From Pseudolabrys sp. (lineage in GTDB: Bacteria > Pseudomonadota > Alphaproteobacteria > Rhizobiales > Xanthobacteraceae): a stretch of DNA of 51,561 nt. The stretch covers positions 1-51,561 of the forward strand of contig JAUXXH010000048.1 in the NCBI GenBank assembly GCA_030684935.1, read 5' to 3'. The translations under genes were made by a program, and so were the position numbers. The stretch's first letter is position 1. Each line of letters starts with the position of its first letter. Shown here piece after piece: positions 17,291 through 27,059 of the stretch. The notes beneath the pieces were generated by a model. The model was not told where the DNA came from. It saw nothing but the letters and a program-made list of their open reading frames with translations, and searched no databases.

Positions 17291-20200
17291 GATACGGCTT
17301 CCGTGGCTGTTATGACTTTGCCATGGCCGATCAGGCGTCGGATGCGCGCGACCAGATCGGAGGGCTTGAACGACTCTTTGACCAGTACGGTTTGCACACC
17401 GTCGTTTAATCGTTCGCGTTCGGCACTGTCGAGATCATGAGCCGTTACGACTATCACAGGAATATCGCGCCATTCGGCGTTTTGCTGAAGCGCGGCGACC
17501 AGTTGAAATCCGTCCATATCGGGCATCATCAGGTCGAGCAAAATCAGATCGGGCTTAGCCTCGTTTATCCGAGCCATAGCGTCCCGGCCGTTCGCAGCTT
17601 CGATAATGGACCAATGCTGCCCTTCGAGCCACGAGCCGACCCGTTCACGCTGGACGGGATCGTCGTCGACCAGCAACACCCGCGTCGGCGGTGCCGACGA
17701 CCGAAATTTCTGCACCAGATTATGCAGCCGCTCGCGCTCGATTGGTTTGACCAGGTAACCGGCAGCACCGAGCGCCATACCCCGGCGCTGCTCGTCGAGG
17801 ATCGTGACCATGATGACTGGAGTATCAGCGAGTAAAGCATCCTGCCGGAGTGCAGCCAGTACCGACCAGCCGTCCAGATCAGGCATCATGACATCAAGCG
17901 TGATCGCGACCGGGTTCACTTCCCTGGCGATTTTGATCCCTTCCAGACCGCCATTAGCCGTGACCACGTTGAACCCTTCAGCCGTCAGTTGCTCGGTGAT
18001 GAGATCCCGCGCGGTGGCGTCATCGTCGATCACTAGAATGCACTCCGAACGCGGACGTTCCATTTCGTCGGCCGTGGCGATTTGCGGTTCAGCGCCGCCA
18101 GGCAACTGCACGGTAAACACCGAGCCCTTGTCCGGCTCGCTTGTCACCGTCACATGACCGCCCATCATAAGCGCGAGCTTGCGCGTAATGGCGAGGCCGA
18201 GGCCGGTTCCGCCAAACCGCCTCGCCGTGGTGGTCTCGGCCTGTGTGAATTCCTGGAACAATTTAGTCTGCTGTTCGGCCGTCATGCCGATGCCGGTGTC
18301 GCGCACGGAAAATTCGACAATACCCTGGCCACCTTTTGCTCGACGCTCAACCGTAAGCAACACCTCGCCGTCCTTGGTGAACTTGCAGGCATTGCTGAGC
18401 AAATTGAGCAGAATCTGCCGGAGTCGCATCGGGTCGACTAGGATCGGCGGCAGATGAGGCTGGCATTCGACCGTGAGCTTGTTGCCGTTCTGCTCCGCCA
18501 GTTGCCGGGCCGTGCCGATGACTTCGTCCACCAGCGGCGCGATACTCACCGATTCCGGATTGAGATCGAGCTTGCCGGCTTCTATCTTGGAGAGATCGAG
18601 CACCTCGTTGATCAAGCCGAGCAGATGTGTGCCGGCGCGGTGCACGCGCCGCAACGGCTCAATAGCTTTCTCAGTGCCAAAACGTGCGGCATTAGCCACC
18701 ATCATATCGGTTAGGCCGATGATAGCGTTCAGCGGTGTCCGCAGTTCGTGGCTCATATTGGCGAGGAACTGCGACTTGTGCTGGCTGGCGACTTCAAGTT
18801 GCCGGCTTTTCTCTTGCACTTCGTTGAACAGGCGCACGTTCTCAATCGCGATCACCGCCTGATCGGCGAAGGTTGATACCAGATCGATCTGCTGTTCGGT
18901 GAACGACCTGACGGCATCTCGTATAAGGACGAAGACGCCGATCGTCGTGCCAGCACGAAGAAGCGGTACGCCAAGATTTGTGCCGTACCCGAATACGTTC
19001 TGGTAGCCACTTTCCTGGTAGTGGGGGTCGGCCAATACGTCGGGAACGTAAATCGTGCGTCCCTCCAAGGCGACCCGCCCGGTGACGCTCCCCATTCCCG
19101 GCTCCAAGGGGTGATCACGTGCGTAAGCCTCAGCTTCAGGCGAAAAACCATAGTTGGCGGCGAGCCGGTAAACATCCTTGTCCAGATAAAAAATGACGCC
19201 CTTGTCTGCTACACAAAGACGGGCTGCAGACGCGGCAAGGGTATCGAGCACTGTTTGCAAATCGAAGGTCGAACGGCTTATCACCTTCAGCACGTCGGCG
19301 GTCGCAGTCTGCTGTTGCAGCGACTGGGTCAATTCCCGCGTGCGTTCATCGACCTTGTTTTCGAGGCCGACGTAAGATTCCTCCAGTTTAGCCGCCATGT
19401 CGTTGAACTGGTTTGCCAACGCCTCCAACTCATCGCCGGTATTGATCGAGATACGCTGCGTGAGATCGCCACTACCGATGCGGGCAGCGCCCGCACGCAG
19501 CGCCTGGATCGGCCCAACCATTCGGCGGGCGAGGAACATGCCAGCGAGCACGGCGAAAATCATCGCAACGGTTAATGCTAGGGCGAGCCGCTGCAACGCT
19601 TCGTAGAGAGGTGCGTAAGCCTCGGTAACGGGCAATTCCACAAACATGAACCAGCCCAGCGGTTTGACAGGCGCAAAGGCGGTCAGCACGTCGCTGCCCT
19701 GAATATTTTTGACGACCTGAAGCGGATCACTGGGATCGCCGGTCTCGGCCGCGCGCGCGGCCCTCACCTGTGCGAGATTCGACATGTCGGTGTTGCGCAA
19801 TACGAGACTGATGTCGGGATGCGCGATCAATCGGCCGTCAGGGCCGACGACATAGGCGCTACCTTTAGCGCCAACCTTGATCTGGGTGACGACGTCCCAG
19901 ATCAATTTGAGATTGACCTCCGCCACGCTCACCCCTGCGTCGCGCCTGGTACCGGCGATGGCCAGAGTCATATAAGGCTCGGACTGGCGCCGGAAATACA
20001 CCGGGCCGTAATAGACCTTGCGAGCCACGGCCTCAGTAAATTTCGGATCTTTCGAAAAGTCGACGCCGCTGTCGATCACGTCCATTGACAGGCGCGAAAC
20101 CCGAAGACGTTCCTTGCCTGTGGAGTCAAGTTGCGACAGCTCGGTTATCGCGGGAACCTGCCGCAACAGACGCAGAGCGTCGAAGCGGCGTTGATCGATT

Positions 20201-20520
20201 GCTCCGGCCGACCACGGCAATTGCGTGGTCCAACCGAGTTGATTTTCAATTTCGGCGATAAACTGGCTGATCTTGGCGGAGGCCGCCTCGGCCTGCTCGC
20301 GCTGAATGCGGACGAGTGCGACCTTGTGTTCCTTATAATAGAAGGACACGTCGAAAATGCCGTTCGCCAGCAACGCAACAACAACCACGGCCACGAACAG
20401 CCCGACGTATTTGCCGAACAGGCGGCTCCGCATCCCCATAGGCGAGACAGCCGGCGTGGGCCCAGCCCCCTCCAGCGAACCAGCAGCCGCAGTGTCGATC
20501 GGCCTGTTGGAAACGTTCAT
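17287..20520 (-). CDS. Hybrid histidine kinase: dCache-HAMP-GAF-HisKA-HATPase-REC-REC
   Basis: A 1077-residue inner-membrane sensor. Rough layout: TM1 38-60, periplasmic dCache sensor 75-305, TM2 310-333, HAMP 334-388, coiled coil, GAF 420-565 ([18 protein letters not shown]), HisKA with [13 protein letters not shown] at about 588, HATPase with N box and GTGLGLAI to about 815, REC1 from about 824 ([23 protein letters not shown]) and REC2 from about 945 ([23 protein letters not shown]). The periplasmic sensor suggests detection of a small molecule. It lies in the minus-strand operon with partner-switch genes and is coupled to the receiver gene at 16922. Confidence 0.93.
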   Translation of the reverse strand: MNVSNRPIDTAAAGSLEGAGPTPAVSPMGMRSRLFGKYVGLFVAVVVVALLANGIFDVSFYYKEHKVALVRIQREQAEAASAKISQFIAEIENQLGWTTQLPWSAGAIDQRRFDALRLLRQVPAITELSQLDSTGKERLRVSRLSMDVIDSGVDFSKDPKFTEAVARKVYYGPVYFRRQSEPYMTLAIAGTRRDAGVSVAEVNLKLIWDVVTQIKVGAKGSAYVVGPDGRLIAHPDISLVLRNTDMSNLAQVRAARAAETGDPSDPLQVVKNIQGSDVLTAFAPVKPLGWFMFVELPVTEAYAPLYEALQRLALALTVAMIFAVLAGMFLARRMVGPIQALRAGAARIGSGDLTQRISINTGDELEALANQFNDMAAKLEESYVGLENKVDERTRELTQSLQQQTATADVLKVISRSTFDLQTVLDTLAASAARLCVADKGVIFYLDKDVYRLAANYGFSPEAEAYARDHPLEPGMGSVTGRVALEGRTIYVPDVLADPHYQESGYQNVFGYGTNLGVPLLRAGTTIGVFVLIRDAVRSFTEQQIDLVSTFADQAVIAIENVRLFNEVQEKSRQLEVASQHKSQFLANMSHELRTPLNAIIGLTDMMVANAARFGTEKAIEPLRRVHRAGTHLLGLINEVLDLSKIEAGKLDLNPESVSIAPLVDEVIGTARQLAEQNGNKLTVECQPHLPPILVDPMRLRQILLNLLSNACKFTKDGEVLLTVERRAKGGQGIVEFSVRDTGIGMTAEQQTKLFQEFTQAETTTARRFGGTGLGLAITRKLALMMGGHVTVTSEPDKGSVFTVQLPGGAEPQIATADEMERPRSECILVIDDDATARDLITEQLTAEGFNVVTANGGLEGIKIAREVNPVAITLDVMMPDLDGWSVLAALRQDALLADTPVIMVTILDEQRRGMALGAAGYLVKPIERERLHNLVQKFRSSAPPTRVLLVDDDPVQRERVGSWLEGQHWSIIEAANGRDAMARINEAKPDLILLDLMMPDMDGFQLVAALQQNAEWRDIPVIVVTAHDLDSAERERLNDGVQTVLVKESFKPSDLVARIRRLIGHGKVITATEAVS

Positions 20521-20787
20521 CGATCCCGCACAATCCCGAATGCCTATGACCTTACCGACAAGCTTATCAAGATTTTGCAGCGTTGTCGCCGCAAGCGTCG
20601 CTCCCCTGTCTCGCGGGTGACGGCTTTAGCCGGACTTGGCGGCCAAGGCGCTCCGCGCCACCTTGACAAAAGATCAATGCCTTTGGTCGGTGTCGTGAAT
20701 GCCACATAAAGCTGCAAGGGTCAGGCTCTTTGGCATGGTGCGCCTCCGGAGGTGGCTTAAAATTGAATGTCGGTCGGGGTATTCAAA

Positions 20788-20922
20788 TCAGACGCTCCAG
20801 ACTTGGCCGGCCAGCAAAGTGAACAGCGCGCCGGCGGAAACGACGAACCAGCACTCAGCGGCTGAATAAGCCTGAGCAATCAGGGCGTCGCGGTGGTTGA
20901 ATGAGATCGGGCGGCGGTTCAT
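20788..20922 (-). CDS. Possible 44-residue membrane peptide
   Basis: ATG 20922 follows GAGGAGACCGC, a strong ribosome binding site, and the frame runs 44 codons to TGA. The peptide starts MNRRPISFNHRDALIAQ and has a hydrophobic C-terminal half (CWFVVSAGALFTLLAG, about 26-41) that could span the membrane once. It lies between the ABC_sub_bind receptor and the hybrid kinase on the same strand. No family is recognised. Confidence 0.4.
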   Translation of the reverse strand: MNRRPISFNHRDALIAQAYSAAECWFVVSAGALFTLLAGQVWSV

Positions 20923-21064
20923 GCGGTCTCCTCGGTGTTGGCGCCGCGGTGCGGCTGTGAGGAGGAGAATGCGCGCTGCACCGGCCAAAAGCCTTGGGCC
21001 ACACTTGAAGTGTCCTGAAAAGTCCTGAAAGACGGCACCGCAGGGGTTCGCGGCGTGTGCCAGC

Positions 21065-22072
21065 TTATTCGATCACCTCGTCGGCTGTCGTCAGCAGGAT
21101 TTCCGGAGGCGTGATTCCAAGCGCCTTGGCGGTTTTCAGATTTATGACGAGCTCGAACTTGGTCGGCTGATCGAAAGGAAGCTCGCCGGGATTGGCGCCG
21201 CGCAGAATCTTGTCGACATAGTCGGCGCAACGCAGGAAGCGCTCCGAAACGCTGGCCGAATAAGAGAACAGGCAGCCGTCCCGCGCCATCTCGGGGAATG
21301 GGCAGGCGAACGGCAGCTTGCGCTGGATCATGGCGGCGACCAGCGGCGCGCGCGCGACGAAGATAAAAGCGTTATCCATGACCACGACACCCTCGGCATT
21401 CCAGTCGGCAATCGCGCTCACGGCCGCCTCAAGCTCCTCAAGATTGCTGGCGCCGAATAGGCGCAATTCCGTGCCCATGTCCGTTGCGGTCCGCCTAACC
21501 GGATCCACTGCCAGCTGCAGATCCAGGGCTGCCACCGGATTGTACAGGAATGCAATCCGCCGCGGCTGCGGGCGGAACGCCAGCAGATATTCGAGCCGCT
21601 TCGCGGCGAGTTCTGGCGCCATCAGCGAGGTGCCGGTGATGGTGCCGCCGGGGCGCGCAAGACTTGCCGCTGCGCCGACGGCGACAGGGTCACTGGCGGC
21701 GATCACCACAATGGGCACGTGCGGAGTCACCTCCTTTACCGCGAAGGCCATCGTCAGGGTCAGCACGATGACGACATCGATCGTCCCTCCTGTACGGCCG
21801 CGCATAAGCTCGCTCACGGCTGACGTCTCGTCGGCGACGACCTGAAAATCGAAATCGATATTGTCCCCAACTCGCCAGCCGCGATCTGCCATCCGTTGTA
21901 GGAACAGAGGCATCGGCTGCACGCGCGTCGTGGAGGCAAAACCCGGCATGATGATCAGCACGCGCGCCATTCGCTGAGCCGGTACGGCTTGCGACCGAGC
22001 CGCGCCGACGTAAAGCAGACCATTAACGGTGAGTCCACCGAGAGCCGCGATGAATTCTCGCCGCTTGATCAT
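21065..22072 (-). CDS. ABC_sub_bind-type periplasmic receptor inside the signalling operon
   Basis: A 335-residue periplasmic protein with a leader (MIKRREFIAALGGLTVNGLL...). Blocks: RMARVLIIMPGF, RMADRGWRVGDNIDFDFQ, VPIVVIAASDPVAVGAAASLARPGGTITGTS, LPFACPFPEMARDGCLFSYSASVSERFLRCADYVDKILRGANPGELPFDQPTKFELVINL is the typical second half (not quoted in full). It is encoded between the REC-SpoIIE phosphatase and the hybrid kinase, with no transporter genes, so it may bind a ligand and present it to the kinase sensor instead of serving uptake. That role is inferred from position only. Confidence 0.85.
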   Translation of the reverse strand: MIKRREFIAALGGLTVNGLLYVGAARSQAVPAQRMARVLIIMPGFASTTRVQPMPLFLQRMADRGWRVGDNIDFDFQVVADETSAVSELMRGRTGGTIDVVIVLTLTMAFAVKEVTPHVPIVVIAASDPVAVGAAASLARPGGTITGTSLMAPELAAKRLEYLLAFRPQPRRIAFLYNPVAALDLQLAVDPVRRTATDMGTELRLFGASNLEELEAAVSAIADWNAEGVVVMDNAFIFVARAPLVAAMIQRKLPFACPFPEMARDGCLFSYSASVSERFLRCADYVDKILRGANPGELPFDQPTKFELVINLKTAKALGITPPEILLTTADEVIE

Positions 22073-22212
22073 TCAATCACCTCGTAGGCGTGAAAAACGT
22101 CTCGTGCCTTGCTAAAGCTATCTACCACCGCCCTTTCGCTCCGACCATTGTCCCGCTGCATTCCCGAGTCCTTGGGGCCGTTCTTAAAAGTTCTGAATCG
22201 TGCCCTCCGCAC

Positions 22213-23397
22213 TCAGACCGCCGCAGCAACACGCCGCAAGCAAAGCATGGTGATGTCGTCTGAGGGATGCGCGGTCCCGACGAATCCTTTGAGTCCCTCG
22301 CTGACCATCTCGATCACGGCCCGGCTACTTAGCCCCGCCGCAGCATGCAACTCCATCTCCAGGCGCTGCTCCGAAAACAAAGCTCCCGCCGGATCGTTGG
22401 CCTCGGTTACGCCGTCGCTGAACAGATAAAACGTTTCGCCGGGCGCCAGCGTCAGACGGCCGGTCTGGTAGACCGCCTGCGGCCGTACGCCGAGAATTAT
22501 GCCCTTGGGCTCTTCGACTGCAGCCAATACCCCGCCGCCCATGCGGTAAGGCGCGTTGTGTCCGGCGTTACAATAAAGAACCTCACCTGTTGTCGGCGAG
22601 AGCATACCGAAGAAAAGCGTCACGAACATCATGTCATTGTTGTTCTGGCAGAGTTCGCGATTGACGCGCCCGATGATGTCCGCCGGTGCCGCCGCGATGT
22701 CATGACTTCGCAGCAACTCTGTCGTGATACGGATCAGGCTCTTGGTGCGTGCCATGAACAAGGCTGCTGGCATGCCCTTGCCAGATACGTCGCCGATAAA
22801 GAAGCAGAGCGAGCCGTCTTCCGTGGTGAAGAAGTCATAAAGGTCGCCGCCGACCTCTCTCGCCGGCTGGATCAACCCATGGATGTCAACCGGGCAATTC
22901 TGGGTCGGCTCGGGGAACTCCTGCGGCAGCATGGACATTTGCAGGTTTCTGGCGGCCTGCAATTCGTTTTCCAGACGAGCAAGATGGGCGTTCACCTGGT
23001 CACGCAACCGCTTCTTGTCGAGACTGGCGCCCAGGCGCGCGCGCAGCAAATGCTGGTTGAACGGCTTTTGCAGATAGTCGATGGCGCCTAACTCGATGCA
23101 GCGCACCACGCTGTTCATCTCGTTGAGCGCCGAAATCATGATCACCGGCAGGTCATTGAGACGCTCCTGGCCCTTCAGCCATGTCAGCACCTGATAGCCG
23201 TCCACTTTGGGCATCATCACGTCGAGCAGGACGAGGTCAAACGTGTCGCTGGTCAATTTTGTGATGGCCTGCTCGCCGTCTTCAGCCATGGCAATGTCGG
23301 TATAGCCCTCAAGATCGAGATATAGCGTTAGCGTGTAGCGGTTATCTTCATTGTCATCGACGACGAGGATGCGGGGCATTGGTGGGACGTCTGTCAT
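22213..23397 (-). CDS. REC-SpoIIE (RsbU-like) PP2C phosphatase
   Basis: A 394-residue cytoplasmic response regulator with a phosphatase output. REC spans about 8-125 with D14/D15, phospho-acceptor D59 (LVLLDVMMPKVDG) and K111. A coiled coil (RDQVNAHLARLENELQAARNLQMSMLP) leads into the SpoIIE/PP2C domain with the metal sites VGGDLYDFF and FIGDVSGKGMPAAL, YCNAGHN and FSDGVTEA. It should dephosphorylate STAS antagonists when its receiver is phosphorylated, probably by the hybrid kinase of the same operon. It starts ten bases after the permease stop. Confidence 0.95.
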   Translation of the reverse strand: MTDVPPMPRILVVDDNEDNRYTLTLYLDLEGYTDIAMAEDGEQAITKLTSDTFDLVLLDVMMPKVDGYQVLTWLKGQERLNDLPVIMISALNEMNSVVRCIELGAIDYLQKPFNQHLLRARLGASLDKKRLRDQVNAHLARLENELQAARNLQMSMLPQEFPEPTQNCPVDIHGLIQPAREVGGDLYDFFTTEDGSLCFFIGDVSGKGMPAALFMARTKSLIRITTELLRSHDIAAAPADIIGRVNRELCQNNNDMMFVTLFFGMLSPTTGEVLYCNAGHNAPYRMGGGVLAAVEEPKGIILGVRPQAVYQTGRLTLAPGETFYLFSDGVTEANDPAGALFSEQRLEMELHAAAGLSSRAVIEMVSEGLKGFVGTAHPSDDITMLCLRRVAAAV

Positions 23398-23407
23398 TTA
23401 ACGCCCA

Positions 23408-25117
23408 TCAATGCTGGTAATGGAAATCGAGGATGGTGCGGTCGCCCTTGCGGGTGGCGCGGACGCGGTCGGCATTGCGCTGAATCAGATAGGCGGCCAA
23501 CAGCCTTAAACCTTCGTCGGTTTCGCGAATCTGCTCATCGCTTGGCCGGCGATCGGGCAGCACGAAATCATCGCCTTGATAGCTTAGCCGGACATCGAGG
23601 TTGAACTCGTCGAACGAGGCTTCGAGAGTTATCGGCCCCTGCACGCTGCAATGATCGACAATACTCTCGACTGACTGCGCGGCCCCGAAGATCGCCCGTT
23701 CGATCACGTCGCGGCGGGCGCCCCATTTGGCGCCCTGCTGTTCAAGAAATGCGCGGATTACATCGTGATTATCGACATCCGACGCAAGCGACACCGAGGC
23801 TCGCGTTTTTACGCCAATACGAAAGATCGCATTCAATAGCAGCGCGCTCACAAGCCCGACGACGAGCCCTGAGCCGACGAAGGGCTGAAGAATTGCTGGC
23901 GCCTTTGAATAGAGAGCCGGGAAGATTTCGTAACCCAGGCTGGCGGTAAGCGCTATCCCGACAGTGAAAGTTCGGCGAGCATCGAGCAGCCTGCTGGTGA
24001 GGATCTGCAGCCCGCTCACTATGATGAAGCAGGCCGTGAACAGGAACGCGGCCCCGATCACCGGGCGCGGCATGGCGACGAAGGTCGCCGACACCACCGG
24101 AAACCCTGAAAATAATATCAGCAGCCCGCCAAGCCAGAACCCGACCCAGCGCGATGTCACTCCAGTGGCATTCGACATGCCGATGGACGACGACTGCGTG
24201 TTGCCGCCGATACTGCCTACCAAGCCTGCAACGATCGTTGCCATGCCGTTGGCTGTAATGCCCTTTCGGATCGATGTCATGTCGGGGCGGATCCAGTCCC
24301 GGTCATTGATCATCTGCGCGACACTGACGTCGCCCATGCCGCGCAGTGCACAAGTGAGTGCGGCGGCCATGAACGGAACGATGAGCTCGAAGCTCACTTG
24401 CGGCATTTTCAGCGTCCACGCCGGCAACGCGAACAGAGGGGCGTTGGCAAGAACCCGCATCGACTCTGGATTGAAGGCGCCCGCCGCAACGGCAACGCAA
24501 TAGCCGCAGACCACACCGATGATGGCGCAAAGCATCCGAAGAGGCCCTTTGCCCCACAGATTGAGGCCGATCATCAGAGCAAGCGTCGCAGTGCTAATAA
24601 GAAGTTCGGTGCCGGTCGCGGTTGCCTGCATCGTCTCCTTGTCCAGACCGAAGATTGCCTGGATAGCAAGGATGCCGACATACATGCCGATGAGCAGAAT
24701 GCAGAGGCCAGAGATTTCAGCCGGAAAGAAAGGCCGGAATCGCCGTATAATTTGTGCAAACCCGACCTCGAATATACCGGCGAGCATGGTCATGCCTGCG
24801 AGCAGCGGCAGGCCGCCCATTTTAAGCGCGAGGATGCTGATCGGGACGTAGGGCGCCGCAGGCGCGGAGGTGATCAGAAAGCCGGAACCCAGCCATTTTC
24901 CAGGCCAGGCTTGCAGTATGGTGCCGACGCCGCACGCCAGGAAAGTCAGGCTGACAGCTTGAGCGACGACTTCTTCATTAGCGCCGCTACCGCGCATGAC
25001 CAGGATCGTTAAGACCAAAATCGGCGCCAACACTGTCATCTGCTGAGCCGCATTGGCGAAGCAGATCAGTGCTGGCGGTCTTTCGTCAACACTATAGATC
25101 AGATTGCTCGGCCGCAT
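23408..25117 (-). CDS. NCS2-type xanthine/uracil permease fused to a degenerate GHKL (RsbW-like) domain
   Basis: A 569-residue protein. Residues 1-430 are an NCS2 nucleobase permease with about 14 membrane segments; visible blocks are FANAAQQMTVLAPILV, GSGFLITSAPAAPYVP, IGGNTQSSSIGMSNATGVTSR and FVAMPRPVIGAA. Residues about 450-569 are soluble and read like an RsbW-type ATPase: ARRDVIERAIFGAAQSVESIV for the N box, LSYQGDDFVLPD for the G1 box and DEGLRLLAAYLIQRNADRVR for the last helix. The N-box Asn and the glycines are not conserved, so ATP use is doubtful. It sits between a STAS gene and a SpoIIE gene, so the tail may bind the STAS protein and couple nucleobase transport or sensing to the switch. 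Confidence 0.85.
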   Translation of the reverse strand: MRPSNLIYSVDERPPALICFANAAQQMTVLAPILVLTILVMRGSGANEEVVAQAVSLTFLACGVGTILQAWPGKWLGSGFLITSAPAAPYVPISILALKMGGLPLLAGMTMLAGIFEVGFAQIIRRFRPFFPAEISGLCILLIGMYVGILAIQAIFGLDKETMQATATGTELLISTATLALMIGLNLWGKGPLRMLCAIIGVVCGYCVAVAAGAFNPESMRVLANAPLFALPAWTLKMPQVSFELIVPFMAAALTCALRGMGDVSVAQMINDRDWIRPDMTSIRKGITANGMATIVAGLVGSIGGNTQSSSIGMSNATGVTSRWVGFWLGGLLILFSGFPVVSATFVAMPRPVIGAAFLFTACFIIVSGLQILTSRLLDARRTFTVGIALTASLGYEIFPALYSKAPAILQPFVGSGLVVGLVSALLLNAIFRIGVKTRASVSLASDVDNHDVIRAFLEQQGAKWGARRDVIERAIFGAAQSVESIVDHCSVQGPITLEASFDEFNLDVRLSYQGDDFVLPDRRPSDEQIRETDEGLRLLAAYLIQRNADRVRATRKGDRTILDFHYQH

Positions 25118-25168
25118 TGCCCACTATAGCGGTCCATCAATTGCCGCCCCCCGTTCGCGCTGCTATTT

Positions 25169-25504
25169 TTATGTCGCTTTGGTAATGCCTTCGTCGCGGG
25201 TCCCGCAGATAGTGAAGAGGTTCGTGAATGCGCCGATTTCGAACAAACGCTTGATCTCCGGCGACATTCCGCACAAGACGAGCTTGCCATTGGCTCGGTC
25301 CATCATCTTGGCGGCAATCAGCAAAGCGCGGAAGCCGGCGCTGCTTATGTATGAGATTTGGCGAAGATCGATCAAAAGATGGTGCGTTCCCGCGTTGATG
25401 AGCGCAACTGTCCGATCGCCAAAGGGCTTGGCTCCGATCGTATCGATCCTGCCTTGCGGCTCGACGATCGTCACCCCGGCCTGCTGCGATTCAATCAGCT
25501 CCAC
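25169..25504 (-). CDS. STAS anti-sigma factor antagonist (RsbV/SpoIIAA-like)
   Basis: A 111-residue STAS domain (VTIVEPQGRIDTIGAKPFGD, HHLLIDLRQISYISSAGFRALL, KLVLCGMSPEIKRLFEIGAFTNLF). The switch serine region is SSAG at 54-57; classical SpoIIAA has SSG, so S55 is the likely acceptor and the residue beside the Gly is Ala. In partner switching it binds the RsbW-like kinase when unphosphorylated. It lies 20 bases after the kinase gene and 51 before the permease. Confidence 0.92.
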   Translation of the reverse strand: MELIESQQAGVTIVEPQGRIDTIGAKPFGDRTVALINAGTHHLLIDLRQISYISSAGFRALLIAAKMMDRANGKLVLCGMSPEIKRLFEIGAFTNLFTICGTRDEGITKAT

Positions 25505-25524
25505 TTCATTCCCCTGTCGCGGTT

Positions 25525-25941
25525 CTAAGGCAGTATCGTCTTAGTGAGCTCAAGCCGGTTCTTGCCGTCAATACGTTTATAGCTAAGGTTGTCCATCAAA
25601 CTGCGCATGAAATGAACCCCGAGGCCGCCCACTTTACGCGTCCGCAAAGATGCGTCGAAATCCGGCGAAGCAATCTGCAGCGGATCGAATGTGCGCCCCC
25701 CATCCTCGATCTGCACAACTATCTTGTTTTGCCGGTGCTCCAGCCGGATCGTAATTTCGTCTGCTGCGTCGGTGTCGTAGCCGTGGCTAATAATATTGTT
25801 CAGCGCTTCGTCGACGACCACATTCAGGTCGTGGTGCATGGCAGGCGCGAGTTCGTTTTCGGCGACAAAGCGGCTGATCATGCCGACCGCGCGCGGCATG
25901 TCTTCCTGACGGTTTACGATGCGGATCTCAATTTCCTTCAA
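25525..25941 (-). CDS. RsbW-like anti-sigma serine kinase (HATPase)
   Basis: About 138 residues starting at TTG 25941 just after a run of G bases and GAGA. The GHKL boxes are clear: N box VDEALNNIISHGYD, G1 box IEDGGRTFDPLQ and GGLGVHFMRSLMD. Such kinases phosphorylate STAS antagonists and hold a sigma factor or other target when the antagonist is off. It is the first gene of the minus operon. No sigma factor gene is present in the window, so its target may be elsewhere or may be a protein of this island. An earlier start (26094) is open but the extra part does not look like this family. Confidence 0.88.
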   Translation of the reverse strand: MKEIEIRIVNRQEDMPRAVGMISRFVAENELAPAMHHDLNVVVDEALNNIISHGYDTDAADEITIRLEHRQNKIVVQIEDGGRTFDPLQIASPDFDASLRTRKVGGLGVHFMRSLMDNLSYKRIDGKNRLELTKTILP

Positions 25942-26269
25942 TCTCCCCCCCCTGCCGCATCCTACTGAAAAAGCCCGCTGTTTAAGATGGCAGGGCGCGG
26001 CCTGCCTGTCACCGGAAATGGTTCGACGGGAACCGTCAATCTGAACGCAAAAGCCATCGGCTTGGTCCCTCTTTGCAGTGCGGTACGAAATCACGCGTAA
26101 CAGCGTCCCAACGACGCTGAAACCACCTTGCTCCCGGCCTTACGGTCCTCGGACACAGTCTGATTCTATGAATTGTTCCAAATGAGGTCGCTCTAGCATT
26201 TCATACGTCCGGTATTTGCGGCTATTAATTACGAGGCGGGAAAAATGACGACCGACGGTGGGGCGCGCG
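25942..26269. promoter_or_regulatory. Divergent promoter region of the signalling island
   Basis: This 328-base gap separates the two divergent operons and should hold both promoters. It has a C-rich ribosome-binding tract of the kinase gene at one end and an AT-rich block (about 26190-26250, with TTTGCGGCTATTAATTACGAGG) before the STAS gene. I looked for the general stress GGAAC-N-CGTT sigma-EcfG type promoter on both strands and did not find one. No clear repeats. Confidence 0.4.
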
Positions 26270-26602
26270 ATGGAAATAACAATCGAAGACCTCCCAGGGC
26301 ACACCAAGGCCTCGCTGAGCGGTCGTTTCGACACGACAGGAGCCATTGCCATCGAACTGCCGTTCAACACGCTGGCTAATGAACGGCGGGCGCTCGTCAT
26401 CGACCTCTCCAACGTCACCTTTATGTCTTCCTACGGTATCCGCGTTTTGCTCAGGGGCGGCAAGATCGCCATGAGCAAAGGCGCCAAGTTGGTAATTTTT
26501 TGTCCCGATACGGCAGTCAGCAAAGTGCTCACGAGGGCAGGAACGAGCGACCTTATTCCGGTTTATCCAACCCTAAGTGCGGCTACCGCCGCCGTTAGCT
26601 GA
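26270..26602 (+). CDS. Second STAS anti-sigma factor antagonist
   Basis: A 110-residue STAS domain starting at ATG 26270 (MEITIEDLPGHTKASLSGRF); a GTG twelve bases earlier is also open. The switch region is LSNVTFMSSYGIRVLLRGG with SSYG in the place of SSG. The rest (MSKGAKLVIFCPDTAVSKVLTRAG) fits the family. It begins the plus-strand operon and is followed four bases later by its likely kinase. It is clearly different in sequence from the STAS protein at 25169. Confidence 0.9.
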   Translation: MEITIEDLPGHTKASLSGRFDTTGAIAIELPFNTLANERRALVIDLSNVTFMSSYGIRVLLRGGKIAMSKGAKLVIFCPDTAVSKVLTRAGTSDLIPVYPTLSAATAAVS

Positions 26603-26606
26603 TTTC

Positions 26607-27056
26607 ATGCAACCCACACGCACAGTTAGCAGCGAACGGCTGGTTTTGCGGACGGCGTTGCCTGAGCTTGAACGGCTGACGACATGGCTGCAACATGTGA
26701 CCCGCGGGGCGGGCCTCCATGATGACATGGCCTTTGCCGTTCAGCTTTGTCTTGAAGAAGCGGTGGCCAATATCGTGATGTATAGCGGCTTGCAGGAAGC
26801 CGCACCGATTGCGATCGAAATCGCGCATTCGGGTGGGATCATAACCGCCACCGTCATGGACGGCGCGCCGCCGTTTGATCCAACTCAGGTGCCTCTGCGG
26901 GAGAAACCCGCCTCGCTTGAAAAAACGCGCGTGGGAGAATTGGGCATCCACCTCATCCGGCTGTATTCGTCGGAAATGCGTTACGAACGGCGCGGCGACC
27001 ATAATCTTCTGACCCTCAGATTTGATCGCGCGAAAACGCCAGCCGCGTGGGCCTGA
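26607..27056 (+). CDS. Second RsbW-like anti-sigma serine kinase (HATPase)
   Basis: A 149-residue GHKL kinase (MQPTRTVSSERLVLRTALPEL start at 26607). N box LCLEEAVANIVMYSG, G1 box VMDGAPPFDPTQVP, then RVGELGIHLIRLYSSEM and the terminal strand NLLTLRFDR. The first G of the usual GGLGL is E. With the STAS protein encoded just before, it makes a complete switch pair. Its stop lies three bases before the start of the winged-helix ATPase, which is therefore a candidate target of the switch. Confidence 0.9.
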   Translation: MQPTRTVSSERLVLRTALPELERLTTWLQHVTRGAGLHDDMAFAVQLCLEEAVANIVMYSGLQEAAPIAIEIAHSGGIITATVMDGAPPFDPTQVPLREKPASLEKTRVGELGIHLIRLYSSEMRYERRGDHNLLTLRFDRAKTPAAWA

Positions 27057-27059
27057 ATT

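Noticed and set aside
25942..26269. Possible general-stress (EcfG-type) promoter in the divergent gap
   Set aside because: A GGAAC is present near 26028, but no CGTT at the proper distance on either strand.
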